A stretch of DNA of 64,000 bases, from NCBI GenBank assembly GCA_964591105.1, contig CAZPZR010000002.1:1-64000 (forward strand), in the 5' to 3' direction. Below the pieces are notes generated by a model. The model saw only the letters and a list, made by a program, of their open reading frames with translations, did not search any database and was not told the origin of the DNA. The DNA is from CAZPZR01 sp964591105. GTDB lineage: Bacteria > Bacillota > Clostridia > Lachnospirales > Lachnospiraceae. The number at the start of each line of letters is the position of its first letter. The stretch's first letter is position 1. The translations under genes were made by a program, and so were the position numbers. Below, piece after piece: positions 55,373 to 64,000 of the stretch.

Positions 55373-57826
55373 GTGAATAGTTTAAAACCATTCATAATAG
55401 TCCTTTCTAGAAACTATTCAACAGGACTTGGCGTGATTCGCTCCTTGGGAGCAGCAGGTTATACTGTAGACCTGATTGCCAGTGTGAAGAAAAAGGGAAG
55501 TTCTATTATTGCATCTAGTAGTAAATATGTGAGGAATGCCGTTGAGGTTCTTTCACCGGAGATTCAGACAGATTCCGGCGAAGGAATTATGAAAGCGCTG
55601 ATGGAGTATCCTCAAAAATATAAAGAAAAGATGATTTTGTTTCCAGCAGATGATTTTACTGCATCTGTGATTGATAAAAACCAGGAAGAATTAAAACAAT
55701 ACTTTTTGATGCCTGGAATTCAAGGTACTGACAGTCAGTCACTTCTGGAAAGTATGAACAAGATGGTACAGATGGAAGCGGCACGAAACGCTGGATTTCT
55801 CACACCGATGGAATGGAGCATTTCTTTAAGAGGTGATGTGGAGATTCCAGAGACGATGGTCTATCCTTGCTTTGTAAAACCGATACAAAGTGTGCTTGGC
55901 CATAAGTCCGAGATGGCAGTTTGTGAGAGCGCAGAAGAACTGGAACAGCATCTTGTGAAATTACAAAAGAATTTGAGGGACAGAGATGTTCTTGTGCAAG
56001 AGTATTTGCACATAGATAAAGAATATGATTTATCAGGAGTGTGCTTAAAAGATGAAGTCATCATTCCTGGAGTCATAGAAAAGACACGAGTGGCACAGCA
56101 TGAATTAGGGGTTACCATGTGCGGGAAGATGCTTCCAATGGAAAGATTAGATGAAGTGAGAGAAAAACTAGTTACACTTCTGCGTAGATTTTCTTACATT
56201 GGAATGTTTGATTTGGAATTGAATCTTTGTGGAGACAAGATTTATTTCAATGAGATTAATTTCCGCTGCGGAGGACCTAATTTCTTTTATTATCTAAACG
56301 GGGTGAATTTACCAGAGATTCTGGTGAAAGAACTGTTGGGAGAAAAGGCTGACGGCCAAAAGATAGAGATGTTTGGAAAAACATTTGTATATGAGAAAGT
56401 TGCCTGGGAAGATTACATTCATGGCTATATGAGCAAAAGAGAATTACAGGCATGTCTGCAGGAAGCAGATTTTGGCTTATTGGTTCAGAAGAATGACCCG
56501 GCACCAGGAAAACATTTTGAAAAAAGAATTCGTCTGAGCATGGTGAAACAGCGAATGAAAAAACAGATGACGAAGGCTGCAAAAGAGAGGCAAGTGGATG
56601 CTCGTCCTCAAGTACTCGTAGCTGGAAGAAATTATGGAAATATATTGTCTATGACAAGGGCGTTTGGTAAAGCAGGCTATGATGTTGGTGTTCTAAAAGT
56701 TTTCAAAAAGAAGCCAAATCGACTCAATTTATTGAACGGACTGAAGCCGGATGCATACAGTAAGTATGTGAAGGACTACTGCGAATGTATTGTCAATGAT
56801 GAGATGGAAAAAGTAGTGAAAGCATTACTTGCTATGAAAACTGACGAGAAGACATTACTTGTACCAGTAGACGACTATGTGGCATATGTTGTGGATCAGT
56901 ATGCGGATGAATTGAAAGAGAAGTATGTACTTCCGGGAATCTGTGGAAAGCAGTCTGCAATTGTTCAATTGATGGACAAGTGTGAACAAAAGAGATTGGC
57001 AGCTGACTTTGGAGTGCCATTATTGCAGAGTGTAAGAGTGCAGTCTGAAAATGGAGAATTTCAGATACCGGAGCAGGTGGAATATCCATGTTTCATAAAG
57101 CCAAATGTCAGTATGAAGAGTACAAAGGCTCAGATGGCAAAGTGCGACAATCGAGAAACGTTGGAGCAGCTCCTTTGTAAATATGCGAAGCAGGGAGATT
57201 TCGATCTTTTGATCGAAAAGTATGTGGAGATAAAAACAGAATATTCTGTTCTAGGTATTAGTACGCCGGAAGCAACGGTTGCGCCGGGTGTTTTTCAGGT
57301 AGTGAGTGGAGGACACAGAGAGCGTAAAGGCGTTGCGGTGTCTGGAAAAGTGGTTCATGAGGAACGCATGCAGCCGGTGATACAAAAATGTGTAGAATTT
57401 ATAGCGTCGCTAGAGTATACAGGATTGTTTGATGTGGACTTGCTGGAAACGATGGATGGAGAACTCTATTTTGTAGAATTAAATTTTCGAGCGGGAGCAT
57501 CCATTCATGCATTTACCGAAAGTGGACTGAATCTCCCAGGGATGTGGGCGGACTCTATGTTGAAACAGCACCCAATTGACAGCGAATGTAAAGTAGAACA
57601 GGTAGGGAAGACATTTGTCAGTGAAAAAGTACTCTTGGAGGAATACGTGAGAAATGACGTTTCACTTCGTCAGATGAAGACCTATTTGAAATGTGCGGAT
57701 ATTACATTTATCCAAGATGAAAATGATACAAAACCATATAAACATTTCCGAAAGTATTATATGATTGCAGGGGTGATGAAACTTCCATATTGGATGCGAG
57801 ACCATAAAAAGGCGAAGAATATATAG
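55373..57826 (+). CDS. Double ATP-grasp protein (first paralogue)
   Basis: An 817-residue cytoplasmic protein made of two similar halves, each a pre-ATP-grasp domain plus an ATP-grasp domain. Half 1 opens FIIVLSRNYSTGLGVIRSLG and half 2, near residue 415, opens VLVAGRNYGN. Each half keeps the ATP-binding lysine (YPCFVKP and YPCFIKP) and the metal-binding Glu/Asn motif (FNEINFR and FVELNFR), so both sites look active. ATP-grasp enzymes join a carboxylate to an amine or thiol through an acyl phosphate. The double layout recalls CarB, but this is not carbamoyl-phosphate synthase. The start is GTG at 55373 with AAGGAG upstream. A paralogue lies at 59267. The substrate is unknown; an amino-acid substituent on the polymer is inferred. 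Confidence 0.82.
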   Translation: MNSLKPFIIVLSRNYSTGLGVIRSLGAAGYTVDLIASVKKKGSSIIASSSKYVRNAVEVLSPEIQTDSGEGIMKALMEYPQKYKEKMILFPADDFTASVIDKNQEELKQYFLMPGIQGTDSQSLLESMNKMVQMEAARNAGFLTPMEWSISLRGDVEIPETMVYPCFVKPIQSVLGHKSEMAVCESAEELEQHLVKLQKNLRDRDVLVQEYLHIDKEYDLSGVCLKDEVIIPGVIEKTRVAQHELGVTMCGKMLPMERLDEVREKLVTLLRRFSYIGMFDLELNLCGDKIYFNEINFRCGGPNFFYYLNGVNLPEILVKELLGEKADGQKIEMFGKTFVYEKVAWEDYIHGYMSKRELQACLQEADFGLLVQKNDPAPGKHFEKRIRLSMVKQRMKKQMTKAAKERQVDARPQVLVAGRNYGNILSMTRAFGKAGYDVGVLKVFKKKPNRLNLLNGLKPDAYSKYVKDYCECIVNDEMEKVVKALLAMKTDEKTLLVPVDDYVAYVVDQYADELKEKYVLPGICGKQSAIVQLMDKCEQKRLAADFGVPLLQSVRVQSENGEFQIPEQVEYPCFIKPNVSMKSTKAQMAKCDNRETLEQLLCKYAKQGDFDLLIEKYVEIKTEYSVLGISTPEATVAPGVFQVVSGGHRERKGVAVSGKVVHEERMQPVIQKCVEFIASLEYTGLFDVDLLETMDGELYFVELNFRAGASIHAFTESGLNLPGMWADSMLKQHPIDSECKVEQVGKTFVSEKVLLEEYVRNDVSLRQMKTYLKCADITFIQDENDTKPYKHFRKYYMIAGVMKLPYWMRDHKKAKNI

Positions 57827-57842
57827 AGGGGAAGTATGTTAT

Positions 57843-59246
57843 ATGTTCGAAAATCAGAATAAAAATCAGAATAAAAAGACAGGAGCGCGGGAAAAGCACA
57901 TTCAAAATGTGATGGCGCAGACTGGATGGAGCCGTGAATATACGGTAGAACAGATAAAGGATGCGCGAAAGCGATTGAATATCACGTATAAAGATTACAA
58001 CATATGTAAGATGTACGAGATTCCTGTTGAAGAGCAAGAGGCAGAATACCAAAAGGTTCTGGATCGCAGAGCAAAAAGAAAACAGAAGCGAGAGAAAGCA
58101 ATCGCATCCATCATGGAAAAATCCGGATGGAGTCGCGAGGAGACGATTGAACAAGTAGAAGATGCGAAGAAACGTTTTGGAGTTACATATGTGGATTACA
58201 ACAAATATAATCTCCATAACGTTGCGAAGGAAGAACAAGAAAGCAAATACGCAAAAAGACTGGAAAAGAAAAAAGAAAAAGATGAAGTTCTGGCATCTGT
58301 GATGGAAAAAACCGGTTGGGAGCGCAGTAAGGCAAAAAAAGAAATTGAGAATGCTTCTCGAAGAACTGGCTGTGTATGGAAAGAATATTTGCTGTATAGA
58401 TTTTACGAGCTGACAGAGGAAGAACAAGAGAAAGTATTCTTGATGGATCTTTCGCAAAAGCTTGGAAATAAATATGATGTAGATCAAGAATTTCGATCAA
58501 TGCTTCGCAACAAAGAAAAGACAAATATTTACTTTAGCGAATATATGAAAAGACCATGGTGTGTAAATAATAAGATTAGATTTTTTGAATTTTTCAAGAA
58601 ATTTTCAAAAAGCCAGCGAATTATTTACAAACCAATCAAAGGAAACTGCGGAAGAGGTGTGGAAGCCTTTGAAGTTAGCTTTTTCAAAATGTGGACCCTA
58701 TACCATAGATTGAAAAAATACCCGGAAGGGGTTGTGGAAGAATACGTTGTACAGCATCCAGATGTGAGTGCAATCTCACCGTATGCAGTAAATACGATGC
58801 GTATCGTAACAATGTCATCAAATTCTTTTGCAGTTACAGATTCTGGAGAGAAAATGGATGTTGCTTATGTTGCACTGAGAATTGGTGGTGCAGATGCCGT
58901 TGTAGATAATTTCCACAGTGGCGGTATGGTTGCTGGTGTAGATAAGAATACAGGCGAAGTTGTTACGGATGCCGTTGATATGGAAGGCCATGTCTACAAA
59001 ATCCATCCGGCAACAGAGAAAATGATTCGTGGATTTAAAGTTCCATTTTTCCAGGAATCATTGTCTATGGTTACAGAAGCAATAGAAAAAAATCAAATTG
59101 AAGGATACTTGGGATGGGACATTGCAATTACGGAAAACGGTCCAGTACTGATTGAAGTAAACACAATGCCTGCAGTTGCACTTTTGTCAGCACCATATGT
59201 GCCTGAGAAAAAGGGAATGAAGGATCTCATGGAAAAATACTTGTAA
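57843..59246 (+). CDS. Sugar-transfer-associated ATP-grasp protein with three N-terminal repeats
   Basis: A 467-residue protein. Residues 20-205 hold three units of about 55 residues (about 20-74, 87-141, 150-205) with the core TGWSRE, a conserved Ala/Arg helix, TY.DY and EEQ; linkers are Lys/Arg-rich. From about residue 240 it is an ATP-grasp domain of the sugar-transfer-associated class (ATPgrasp_ST), with YKPIKGNCGRGVEAF, VEEYVVQHPDVS, AVNTMRIVT and the metal motif LIEVNTMP. Family members sit in surface-polysaccharide loci. It lies between two double ATP-grasp paralogues, 16 nt after the first and 20 nt before the second. A GAGGGGAAG site precedes the ATG. Confidence 0.85.
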   Translation: MFENQNKNQNKKTGAREKHIQNVMAQTGWSREYTVEQIKDARKRLNITYKDYNICKMYEIPVEEQEAEYQKVLDRRAKRKQKREKAIASIMEKSGWSREETIEQVEDAKKRFGVTYVDYNKYNLHNVAKEEQESKYAKRLEKKKEKDEVLASVMEKTGWERSKAKKEIENASRRTGCVWKEYLLYRFYELTEEEQEKVFLMDLSQKLGNKYDVDQEFRSMLRNKEKTNIYFSEYMKRPWCVNNKIRFFEFFKKFSKSQRIIYKPIKGNCGRGVEAFEVSFFKMWTLYHRLKKYPEGVVEEYVVQHPDVSAISPYAVNTMRIVTMSSNSFAVTDSGEKMDVAYVALRIGGADAVVDNFHSGGMVAGVDKNTGEVVTDAVDMEGHVYKIHPATEKMIRGFKVPFFQESLSMVTEAIEKNQIEGYLGWDIAITENGPVLIEVNTMPAVALLSAPYVPEKKGMKDLMEKYL

Positions 59247-59266
59247 TTAGAGAAGGAAAGTAAGAT

Positions 59267-61822
59267 ATGGAGAGATTAGAAAAACCATTAGTTGTTGTAT
59301 TATCAAGAGTCTATTCTACTGGATTAAGTGTAATCCGCTCATTAGGCGCAGCTGGTTATACGGTAGATTTGGTAGCAAGTGCTTATAGAACGGGTACATC
59401 AGAGATTGCAGCTAGTAGTAAATACGTGCGTCAGTCTGTGGAAGTTGTGTCTAAGAAAGTTAAAGATGGAGATGACACAGAGTTACTGGATGAATTGATG
59501 AAATACGCTGGAAAGTATGAACAGAAACCAGTGCTTTTCCCAACAGATGATTACACAACATCTATCATGGATTTGAATCGAGAAGTGTTAAAAGAACATT
59601 TCATTATGCCTACAATTGTTGGTGGAGGAAATGGATGTCTGACGGAGCGCATGGACAAAACTGTACAGGGAGAGATGGCGAAAAAGGCAGGTCTCCTGAC
59701 TCCGAAGGAATGGATTTTCTCATTGGAAGAAGAGATTGTAATTCCAGAAGATATGGTATATCCATGCTTCTGCAAACCAATTGAAAGTGTTACTGGATAC
59801 AAAAGAGAAATGAAGATGTGCAGCGATGAGATGGAACTGAAAAGCCATTTGAACCGTTTGCGTCGAATTTTTGAAAAACGTTCCATCTTAGTTCAGGAAT
59901 TCTTGGAAATTGATAATGAAATTGATATTTCCGGTGTTTGTCTGGATCAGGAGATCATTATTCCTGCAATCATTAAGAAAACAAATGTTGCACAGTATGA
60001 GAAGGGTGTAACACTTGCCGGAAAAGTAGTACCATTTGATGAAATTAGCGAAATCAAAGAGAACATTATCCGTATGTTGAAAGATTTCCACTATGTGGGA
60101 ATGTTCGATATGGAGTTGAATATCGTTGGAGATAAGATTTATTTCAACGAAGTGAACCTTAGAAGTGGTGGACCAAACTATTCTTACTTTATGAGTGGTG
60201 TGAACTTACCAGCATTATACGTAAAAGAAGCGTTGGGAGAGAGACATACACCAGAAGAGGAAGTTGTTAAGAGCATCGGTAAGTCATTTATTTATGAAAA
60301 AGTAGCCTGGGAAGATTACATGAATGGATTCATGACAAAACAGGAACTGAATCAAAGTATTGCGGATGCAGACATTACATTGTTGTGCAGTGACGATGAC
60401 CCAGAACCAGGTCGCATCTTCCAGAAAAAGATGACGAAGGTTGCTACAAGAAAGAAACTGAGAAAAACAAAGAAAACATTAAAGAGAAAAATGGCTCCAG
60501 TTCCAAGAAAAGTGAAACATTGGGTTGTTGGATATCCACAGAGCCGAAAGAAGAATCAGCGAGACGCCAATGCAGAGAAACCACGTATCCTTGTAGCAGG
60601 GCGTAACTATTGCTCCAACTTATGTATGGCCAGATCTTTGGGAGAAGCAGGATATGAAGTAGAAGTCTTGAGAATTTTCCAGGTAAGACCAAAACGTAAA
60701 AATGTCATGAAGCTGATGAAACCAGATGCATACAGCAAGTATGTAAAGGCATTCTATATTTGTGTATCACGTAGACGAAGCAGACGAATTGTTAATAGAT
60801 TGAAGCAGATTGCAGATCCAGATAACAAGATGCTTTTGATTCCGGCAGATGACCTGGTAGCGAATATTGTGGATGACTATTTAGAAGAATTACAGGATTA
60901 CTATTTACTTCCAAATATTGATAATAAGGCTGGAGCAATCAACCGATTGATGAGCAAGGAAGTTCAGAAAGAACTTGCGGCGGCAGCAGGGCTTCCAGTT
61001 GTGAACAGCTGTGTGATTCGTACAAAACAGGGTGAATTTGAAATTCCGGACAGCGTATCTTATCCATGCTTTATGAAGCCAAATATTAGTAAGAACAGTT
61101 CCAAGAGCCGTATGAGAAAATGTGATTCCAGAGAAGAACTGGAAGCAGCACTGACTGAATTTTCACAGAAGAAAGATATCGAAATGTTGATTGAAGATTA
61201 TGTGGAAATTGAAAAAGAATATTCAATCTTAGGTGTGAGCACAAGAGAAGGTGTTGTTGGACCTGGTTATTTTGGTGCTGAAGAAGGTGGACATGCAGAA
61301 CGTAGAGGTGTAGCGTTAATCGGTAAGATTCTTCCATGTTCAGAAGAGCAGAAGTTGATTGATGATATCTTGAAGTTTATCGCAACATTGAACTTCGAAG
61401 GTCTTTATGATGTCGATTTGATTCAGACAAAAGATGGGAAAATGTATTTCGTAGAATTGAACATGCGATTTGGAGCTTCTGGTTATGCAGTTACACAGTG
61501 TGGCGTGAACCTGCCAGCAATGTTTGCAGATTACATGATCTTCCACAAACCGATTGATTTGAACTGTAAAGTAAAAGAAACAGGAAAGACATTTATCAGT
61601 GAAAAAGTTATGCTGGATGAATATATTAAGAGTTTCATAACTTGGTCTGAGTTGAAGGAAAAGATGAACACAGTTGATATTCACTTCATCAAAAATGAAG
61701 AGGATATGAAACCATATCAGCACTTTAAGAAATTCTACTCAGTAGCGAAAGTTATGCGTAATGCATACAAGATTCAGGAAGCACGTGCACTGAAAAACAG
61801 TGAAGAAGAACTGGGAAGCTAA
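59267..61822 (+). CDS. Double ATP-grasp protein (second paralogue)
   Basis: An 851-residue paralogue of the protein at 55373. It has the same two-half layout (half 1 opens VVVLSRVYSTGLSVIRSLG, half 2 near residue 440 opens ILVAGRNYCSN). ATP-binding lysines are in YPCFCKP and YPCFMKP, and metal motifs in FNEVNLR and FVELNMR, so again both halves look competent. The linker between halves is longer and very basic (RKKLRKTKKTLKRK region). The two paralogues may act in sequence or use different substrates. The spacing of 20 nt to the upstream gene and 18 nt to the next one puts them in one operon. Confidence 0.82.
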   Translation: MERLEKPLVVVLSRVYSTGLSVIRSLGAAGYTVDLVASAYRTGTSEIAASSKYVRQSVEVVSKKVKDGDDTELLDELMKYAGKYEQKPVLFPTDDYTTSIMDLNREVLKEHFIMPTIVGGGNGCLTERMDKTVQGEMAKKAGLLTPKEWIFSLEEEIVIPEDMVYPCFCKPIESVTGYKREMKMCSDEMELKSHLNRLRRIFEKRSILVQEFLEIDNEIDISGVCLDQEIIIPAIIKKTNVAQYEKGVTLAGKVVPFDEISEIKENIIRMLKDFHYVGMFDMELNIVGDKIYFNEVNLRSGGPNYSYFMSGVNLPALYVKEALGERHTPEEEVVKSIGKSFIYEKVAWEDYMNGFMTKQELNQSIADADITLLCSDDDPEPGRIFQKKMTKVATRKKLRKTKKTLKRKMAPVPRKVKHWVVGYPQSRKKNQRDANAEKPRILVAGRNYCSNLCMARSLGEAGYEVEVLRIFQVRPKRKNVMKLMKPDAYSKYVKAFYICVSRRRSRRIVNRLKQIADPDNKMLLIPADDLVANIVDDYLEELQDYYLLPNIDNKAGAINRLMSKEVQKELAAAAGLPVVNSCVIRTKQGEFEIPDSVSYPCFMKPNISKNSSKSRMRKCDSREELEAALTEFSQKKDIEMLIEDYVEIEKEYSILGVSTREGVVGPGYFGAEEGGHAERRGVALIGKILPCSEEQKLIDDILKFIATLNFEGLYDVDLIQTKDGKMYFVELNMRFGASGYAVTQCGVNLPAMFADYMIFHKPIDLNCKVKETGKTFISEKVMLDEYIKSFITWSELKEKMNTVDIHFIKNEEDMKPYQHFKKFYSVAKVMRNAYKIQEARALKNSEEELGS

Positions 61823-61840
61823 GAGTAGACGGGAACGAGT

Positions 61841-62956
61841 ATGGTAAAAGTGTTAATTCAAGGATTAGTGTGGGCAATGCGAGGACTAAATGTGTTCTTC
61901 CGACCATTGCCTCTGAAAGAAAAAGTGTGTATCATCAGTCGTCAGGCAGACGAACCGACACTGGATATTAAGCTTCTGGATCAGGAACTGAAACGCCAGG
62001 GAGCGGAGACTGTAGTACTCACCAAAACATTGAAAAAGAATTTGAAGGGAATGCTGTTGTATTCTTTACAGATGATCAGACAGATGTACCATATCGCAAC
62101 TTCAAAAGTAATCGTAGTGGATGGATACTGTATTTTGGTGTCTGTCTTGCCCAAAAAGAAGAATCAGCAAGTGGTACAGATGTGGCATGCGCTTGGGGCA
62201 ATCAAAAAGTTTGGATGGCAGAATGTTGAAAATCCGGATGGCCATGGGCGAGAAGTTGCCGAGGCGATGTGCATGCATAGAAATTATGATTATGTATTGG
62301 CACCTGGAGCACAGACAGGAAAGTATTTTGCAGAAGCTTTTCGCACACCAGAGGAACGTGTAGTCTTTTACGGGCTTCCAAGAATTGATTTTCTTCGCAC
62401 TGTAGATGAAAAGCAGAAAAAGGAGATGGAAGAACGATATCCGGAAATTGTTTCCAAAATCAATATTTTGTACGTTCCGACTTTCCGTAAAAATGCAGAA
62501 GTGGAGTTGGAAAGATTGGTGGCACAGTTTGACTTTGCTCACTTTAACTTGATTATTAAAAAACATTTTTTAGATCGAGGAGACTATGGATGGGCAAAAG
62601 AAGCTGGGGCAATCGTTGATGAAAGTTATTCATCGATTGAATGGCTTAGAATCTGCGAAAAAGTAATCACAGATTATTCGGCGATGGCTTTTGAAGCGGC
62701 TATTTTGGAAAAAGACTTGTATATTTTTCAACCAGATGTAGCGAAGTATGAGCAGAATGTGGGATTGAATGTTGAGATGAAACAGGAAGCGATTGCAGAC
62801 TATGTCTTCTGCGAGGAAGGGAAATTGCTGCAATCCATGAAAGAACCATATGACAGGGAAAAGGTCATTGCATTCCGAAAAAAATATATAGAAATTGAGT
62901 TGGAAGGTTGTACGAAGAGACTGAGTGAATTTCTTCTTACGCTTTTCGCAAAGTAG
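61841..62956 (+). CDS. CDP-glycerol glycerophosphotransferase family protein (TagB/TagF-like)
   Basis: A 371-residue protein of the teichoic acid glycerophosphotransferase family. It shows the QMWHALGAIKKFG block (active-site His), FYGLPRIDFL, the ILYVPTFRKN strand, and VITDYSAMAFEAAILEK, which forms the CDP-binding acidic site. TagB-like members add the first glycerol phosphate to the lipid-linked linker; this short protein fits that role better than a polymerase. A GGGAACGAG stretch precedes the ATG. It follows the second double ATP-grasp gene by 18 nt and precedes a second family member by 9 nt. Confidence 0.9.
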   Translation: MVKVLIQGLVWAMRGLNVFFRPLPLKEKVCIISRQADEPTLDIKLLDQELKRQGAETVVLTKTLKKNLKGMLLYSLQMIRQMYHIATSKVIVVDGYCILVSVLPKKKNQQVVQMWHALGAIKKFGWQNVENPDGHGREVAEAMCMHRNYDYVLAPGAQTGKYFAEAFRTPEERVVFYGLPRIDFLRTVDEKQKKEMEERYPEIVSKINILYVPTFRKNAEVELERLVAQFDFAHFNLIIKKHFLDRGDYGWAKEAGAIVDESYSSIEWLRICEKVITDYSAMAFEAAILEKDLYIFQPDVAKYEQNVGLNVEMKQEAIADYVFCEEGKLLQSMKEPYDREKVIAFRKKYIEIELEGCTKRLSEFLLTLFAK

Positions 62957-62965
62957 GAGGATGTT

Positions 62966-64000
62966 TTGAAAATTATACCAGTATTAAAAAATGCAGCTAA
63001 GAAATCCACTGGTCTGCGAATCCTTATGAGAGATTCTCTCTATTTTCTGAGAAAAATACGTTATCGATTACGAGGAAGATCTGTAAAAGTAGACGATAAG
63101 GTCATTATGTTTGGAGCATACAATGGAAAAAGCTATGCATGCAGTCCAAAAGCGGTGTATGAATATATCCTACAGGAAAAGCGATTTGAGGATTATCAGC
63201 TGGTTTGGCTGTTTCAACAACCAGAGGAGTACAAATTCTTAGAAAAGAATAGAAACACGATTGTTGTGAAGAATCAGAGTGCAGAGTGTGAAAGATATTT
63301 ACACAAGGCAAAATATTGGATTTTTAATTTCCGTGCGCTGGATCACTGGATTCCAAAGAAGGAACAGGTTTATGTTCAGTGTTGGCATGGAACACCATTA
63401 AAACGTCTTGGCTACGATATTACAAATTCAGATAATGCTATGAATTCTGTACATGAGATTCAGAGCAAATATAAGATTGATACAAAACGATTCGACTATT
63501 TGTTATCATCCTGTGAATTTGTGACAGAGAAATTCAGTACAGCATGGAATCTGAAGAAATTCGGAAAAGAGGATGCGATACTGGAAGTTGGATATCCACG
63601 AAATGATTTTCTTTGTAAATTTACACCAGATGATGTGAAAACTGTGAAGGAAAGATTGGGATTAGGTGACTGCAAAAAGAAGATTATTCTGTATGCACCA
63701 ACATGGAGAGATAATCAGCATGATGCAGAAGCTGGATATGTGTACAAAAATCCGGTGGATTTTGAATACTTGTCCAAGGAACTTTCAGATGAGTACATTA
63801 TTTTATTCCGCGCACACTATTTGGTAGCAGATAATTTTGATTTTGCGTCTTACAAAGGATTTGTATATGATGTGTCATCCTATGATGATATCAATGAACT
63901 TTACATTGTTGCAGATCTTTTAATCACGGATTACTCCAGCGTATTTTTTGATTATGCGATTACAGAGAGAAAGATGCTGTTCTATATGTATGATATGGAA
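62966..64000 (+). CDS. CDP-glycerol glycerophosphotransferase family protein (TagF-like), 3' partial
   Basis: The first 345 codons of a second glycerophosphotransferase-family gene, open to the window edge. It begins with TTG at 62966, five bases after AGGAGG; the ATG at 62961 is closed by TGA after two codons. The basic N-terminal stretch (KIRYRLRGRSVKV) is followed by the family blocks CWHGTPLKRLGYDI, EVGYPRNDFL, IILYAPTWRDN, and ITDYSSVFFDYA. It could be a polyglycerol- or ribitol-phosphate polymerase or a second primer. The end is outside the window. Confidence 0.88.
   Translation, partial: MKIIPVLKNAAKKSTGLRILMRDSLYFLRKIRYRLRGRSVKVDDKVIMFGAYNGKSYACSPKAVYEYILQEKRFEDYQLVWLFQQPEEYKFLEKNRNTIVVKNQSAECERYLHKAKYWIFNFRALDHWIPKKEQVYVQCWHGTPLKRLGYDITNSDNAMNSVHEIQSKYKIDTKRFDYLLSSCEFVTEKFSTAWNLKKFGKEDAILEVGYPRNDFLCKFTPDDVKTVKERLGLGDCKKKIILYAPTWRDNQHDAEAGYVYKNPVDFEYLSKELSDEYIILFRAHYLVADNFDFASYKGFVYDVSSYDDINELYIVADLLITDYSSVFFDYAITERKMLFYMYDME

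Noticed and set aside
1..64000. CRISPR arrays, tRNA or rRNA genes, insertion sequences and prophage
   Set aside because: No regularly spaced short repeats, cloverleaf-like segments, transposase or phage structural proteins were seen on either strand.

Overview
The window is chromosomal DNA from a low-GC (about 40%) Gram-positive anaerobe of the Firmicutes. Family content points to Lachnospiraceae (the Dorea / Blautia / Mediterraneibacter / Ruminococcus gnavus neighbourhood): clpP-clpX-lon-engB, uvrB-uvrA-mreB-recD2-comF, cdaA-cdaR followed by HPr, YitT proteins, a DUF134/NifX-type fusion and a TagGH/TagF-type surface-polymer locus. This placement rests on gene content only. Almost all genes are on the + strand; the exceptions are one yitT gene and the DUF134/NifX gene. 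The sequence comes from a draft assembly: a run of exactly 100 N lies inside one gene.

Layout. 1-5.8 kb: ATP-dependent proteolysis (clpP 3' end, clpX, lon), the ribosome-assembly GTPase engB and an AI-2E-family permease. 6-11.4 kb: a HAD phosphatase gene broken by a perfect 374-bp tandem duplication, a MATE exporter, uridine kinase, a LUD-domain protein, a YdcF-like protein and a sugar O-acetyltransferase. 11.4-14.2 kb: a two-subunit beta-galactosidase (lacL/lacM, overlapping by 17 nt). 14.3-16.3 kb: two divergent yitT genes with a 53-nt perfect palindrome between them. 16.3-21.6 kb: an FtsX-type ABC exporter with an extra N-terminal membrane module, galM, and the convergent DUF134/NifX gene. 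21.9-28.2 kb: an AT-rich accessory cluster that joins a sugar-importer-like set (a lipoprotein with a propeller-like front half plus two MalFG-type permeases) to a HlyD/MacA-like adaptor and a MacB-like membrane protein, with no ATPase gene. 28.6-37.5 kb: excision repair (uvrB, uvrA), mreB, recD2 and comF. 37.5-42.9 kb: two uncharacterised membrane proteins leading into the c-di-AMP synthase cdaA and its regulator cdaR, then HPr and an LCP ligase. 42.9-45.3 kb: a glucosaminidase autolysin with SH3/FN3 repeats, interrupted by the N gap.

45.4-64 kb is a long surface-polymer region. It holds a CapA-like protein with FN3 and BIG2 domains, a MurF-like ligase fused to leucine-rich repeats, an amino-acid permease, a secreted protein, an initiating sugar-phosphate transferase, a TagG/TagH-type ABC exporter, two paralogous double ATP-grasp proteins flanking a sugar-transfer-associated ATP-grasp protein, and two CDP-glycerol glycerophosphotransferase-family proteins (the last runs off the end). 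Read together, these could build and export a teichoic-acid- or capsule-like polymer carrying amino-acid or peptide substituents. This region and the 21.9-28.2 kb hybrid cluster are the best candidates for undescribed systems. No CRISPR array, tRNA, rRNA, transposase or phage gene was seen.
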